A stretch of DNA of 7,120 nucleotides from JABMRP01 sp964444795 (GTDB lineage: Bacteria > Planctomycetota > Planctomycetia > Pirellulales > Thermoguttaceae). The notes beneath the pieces are model-generated. The model was not told where the DNA came from. It ran no database searches and was given only the letters and a program-made list of their open reading frames with translations. Position numbers and translations under genes: made by a program. Shown here in pieces: positions 5,711-7,120 of this stretch. Within the stretch, counting starts at the first letter, position 1. Each line of letters starts with the position of its first letter. The DNA lies in assembly GCA_964444795.1 (NCBI GenBank), contig CAYUIQ010000344.1:1-7120 (forward strand), given 5' to 3'.

Positions 5711-7120
5711 ATGGGCGACTCTCAAGTACCGAATGAAACGGCCTCGTCTACCCAGTCTCACTGGATTAAGGCTGCGATCTGGGGGGCCATGGTGGTCGCG
5801 GTCGCAATTCGCGCGCCGGGGATTGACCGCCCCCTGCTGGGGAATTTCGCCACCAAGAACGTCGCCTATGCGATGATCGCCCGAAATTGGGCTCAGGGGA
5901 CCTCGGAAGGATGGTATCCGACGCTCGACAAACTGGCCGGGAGCGACCGGTCGCTGCATCTGCTGGAGTTTCCCGCCTCGGCCTACCTGACCGGCTGGCT
6001 GTGGAAAACGGCTGGCGGCTCGTTGGACGCCTGGGGACGGGCCACGTCGGTGGCCTTCAGCGTGGCCTCGGTCGGGCTGCTGTTCCTGCTGGTCCGTCGT
6101 CGGCACGGACCGGCCGCGGCGGTGGGAGCCGCCTGGATGTTGGCCCTGGCACCGGTGGGGATCATCTACGGCCAGAGTTTCATGCTCGAAGCGTCGCTCG
6201 TGGCGTTGGCGTTGGCTACGATTTACTCCACGGAGCGGTGGAGTCTCGGGGGTCGATTCGGCTGGCTCGCCCTGGGCGCCGCGTGTTTTGCGCTGTTGCT
6301 GCTGACGAAAATCTACATGCTCGTACTGCTGTTGCCCCTGGCGGGCGTGGTGTGGCGGGCCGCCGCCGCGTGGCCGAGACGAGCGATTGCGGCGGCGGCT
6401 TTCGGATTGGCCCTGGTGCCGGCCGCGCTATGGTACGCCCACGTATGGTCGATCGCCGCGCCCGACGGACCGATGGCCGAGCGCGTCTATTACTCGATCC
6501 GGCGGAGTGCGTCGGTGCATGGGCTGCCCAGTCCGCAGCTTTCCTCCGCGGATTTCTACGTGGGAGTGTTCGATGATCTGGCCGGAGTCGTGCTTACGCC
6601 CGTCGGGCTGATGTTTCTGGCGGTCGGGTTTCTCGATCGCCGCTGGCGGGTGTGGGGTTGGTGGTTAGCGGCCGATGCGGTGTTGCTGCTGGTGTTGCCA
6701 TTGAAGTTTCACGAGATGAACTACTATTGGTTGCCCATGCTTCCGCCGCTGTGCGCTGTGGGCGGTCTCGGCATGGCGCTGCTCTGGCGGCGTTTGCGCC
6801 CCGGGCGATTGGCGCTGGCTCTGTTGTTGCTCGCATCCGTGGCCGTGGCGATTCGCTACGCAGCGAAGCCGGCCTGGGTCACGCCGCCGGAAGATCGATC
6901 GGTGCTTGCCGCGGCAGCGGCCACTCGGGAACTTGTGCCGGAGGATGAACCGGTGGTCACCATGCACGGATCGACGATCGACCTGCTCTACTATTGCCGG
7001 CGTACCGGCTGGGAAGTGTCGCTGGAGACCGAGAACCTCGATCGGCTGCTTCGGTCGTATCACCGGCAGGGGGCTCGATATCTGGTCGTTGCCGGACTGC
7101 GGGCCGATGGGGAAAAAGGG
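5711..7120 (+). CDS. GT-C/GT39-like polytopic glycosyltransferase, 3'-truncated by the window edge
   Basis: From the ATG at 5711 the frame stays open for 470 codons to the last base, so the C-terminus lies outside the window. The N-terminus (1-18) is polar. About eleven hydrophobic helices follow, near residues 20-36, 112-128, 135-153, 158-172, 183-199, 201-216, 225-246, 290-308, 314-332, 338-357 and 366-382. A soluble domain begins at about 385 and is presumably extracytoplasmic. Family-like features are a long first loop (37-110) with APGIDRPLLGNFATKN and LLEFPAS, LLLLTKIYMLVLLLPL at 195-210, and FHEMNYYWLPMLPP at 333-346. GT39/PMT_2 enzymes transfer a sugar from a polyprenyl-phosphate donor to protein or lipid on the outer face of the membrane. 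The usual acidic D-E pair of the first loop is not evident; D39 and E86 are the candidates. No strong Shine-Dalgarno precedes the ATG. Class is likely; donor and acceptor are unknown. Confidence 0.75.
   Translation, partial: MGDSQVPNETASSTQSHWIKAAIWGAMVVAVAIRAPGIDRPLLGNFATKNVAYAMIARNWAQGTSEGWYPTLDKLAGSDRSLHLLEFPASAYLTGWLWKTAGGSLDAWGRATSVAFSVASVGLLFLLVRRRHGPAAAVGAAWMLALAPVGIIYGQSFMLEASLVALALATIYSTERWSLGGRFGWLALGAACFALLLLTKIYMLVLLLPLAGVVWRAAAAWPRRAIAAAAFGLALVPAALWYAHVWSIAAPDGPMAERVYYSIRRSASVHGLPSPQLSSADFYVGVFDDLAGVVLTPVGLMFLAVGFLDRRWRVWGWWLAADAVLLLVLPLKFHEMNYYWLPMLPPLCAVGGLGMALLWRRLRPGRLALALLLLASVAVAIRYAAKPAWVTPPEDRSVLAAAAATRELVPEDEPVVTMHGSTIDLLYYCRRTGWEVSLETENLDRLLRSYHRQGARYLVVAGLRADGEKG

Noticed and set aside
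5696..5716. GCCCA...TGGGC dyad overlapping the glycosyltransferase start codon
   Set aside because: The stem is only 5 bp with an 11-base loop, too weak to call a regulatory hairpin.
5887..6576. 229-residue plus-strand ORF inside the glycosyltransferase
   Set aside because: It is out of frame with the 470-codon open frame that shows membrane helices and GT39-like motifs.

Overview
The window looks like chromosomal DNA from a planctomycete, probably of the Pirellulales type. This is inferred from high GC, a long run of 24-residue 'VTDAGL' leucine-rich repeats, a small Cys/Gly-rich lipoprotein, a GT39-like membrane protein with a 'GNFATKN' first loop, and several REP-like palindromes in and between genes. 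No rRNA, tRNA, CRISPR array, transposase or phage gene was seen.

Layout. (1) 1-821, plus strand: the 3' part of a leucine-rich-repeat protein whose 5' end lies outside the window. (2) 822-1086: a 265-bp convergent intergenic region holding two different imperfect palindromes placed back to back (918-1005 and 1006-1081). (3) 1087-3357, minus: an Eco57I/TaqI-class adenine-N6 DNA methyltransferase with no visible nuclease domain. A GC-rich palindrome (2493-2590) lies inside its reading frame. (4) 3362-4915, minus: an Nramp-like transporter with non-canonical metal-site motifs; its stop codon lies 4 bp before the methyltransferase start. (5) 4916-5086: a 171-bp leader/intergenic stretch with a REP-like inverted repeat, a small hairpin and two further dyads close to the transporter start. 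(6) 5087-5566, minus: a small probable lipoprotein with a regular Cys-x3-Cys array. (7) 5567-5710: a divergent promoter region with 10-bp-phased direct repeats. (8) 5711-7120, plus: a polytopic GT-C/GT39-like glycosyltransferase, open to the window end and so truncated at its 3' end.

How the genes relate. The three minus-strand genes run lipoprotein, transporter, methyltransferase. Only the transporter and methyltransferase are close enough to suggest co-transcription and translational coupling. I see no convincing evidence for a new multigene system. The most unusual features are the palindrome that has become part of the methyltransferase coding sequence, the Nramp relative whose TM1 and TM6 both carry a G-x-x-E-L-I motif in place of DPGN and MPH, and the density of at least four unrelated palindrome types in 7 kb.
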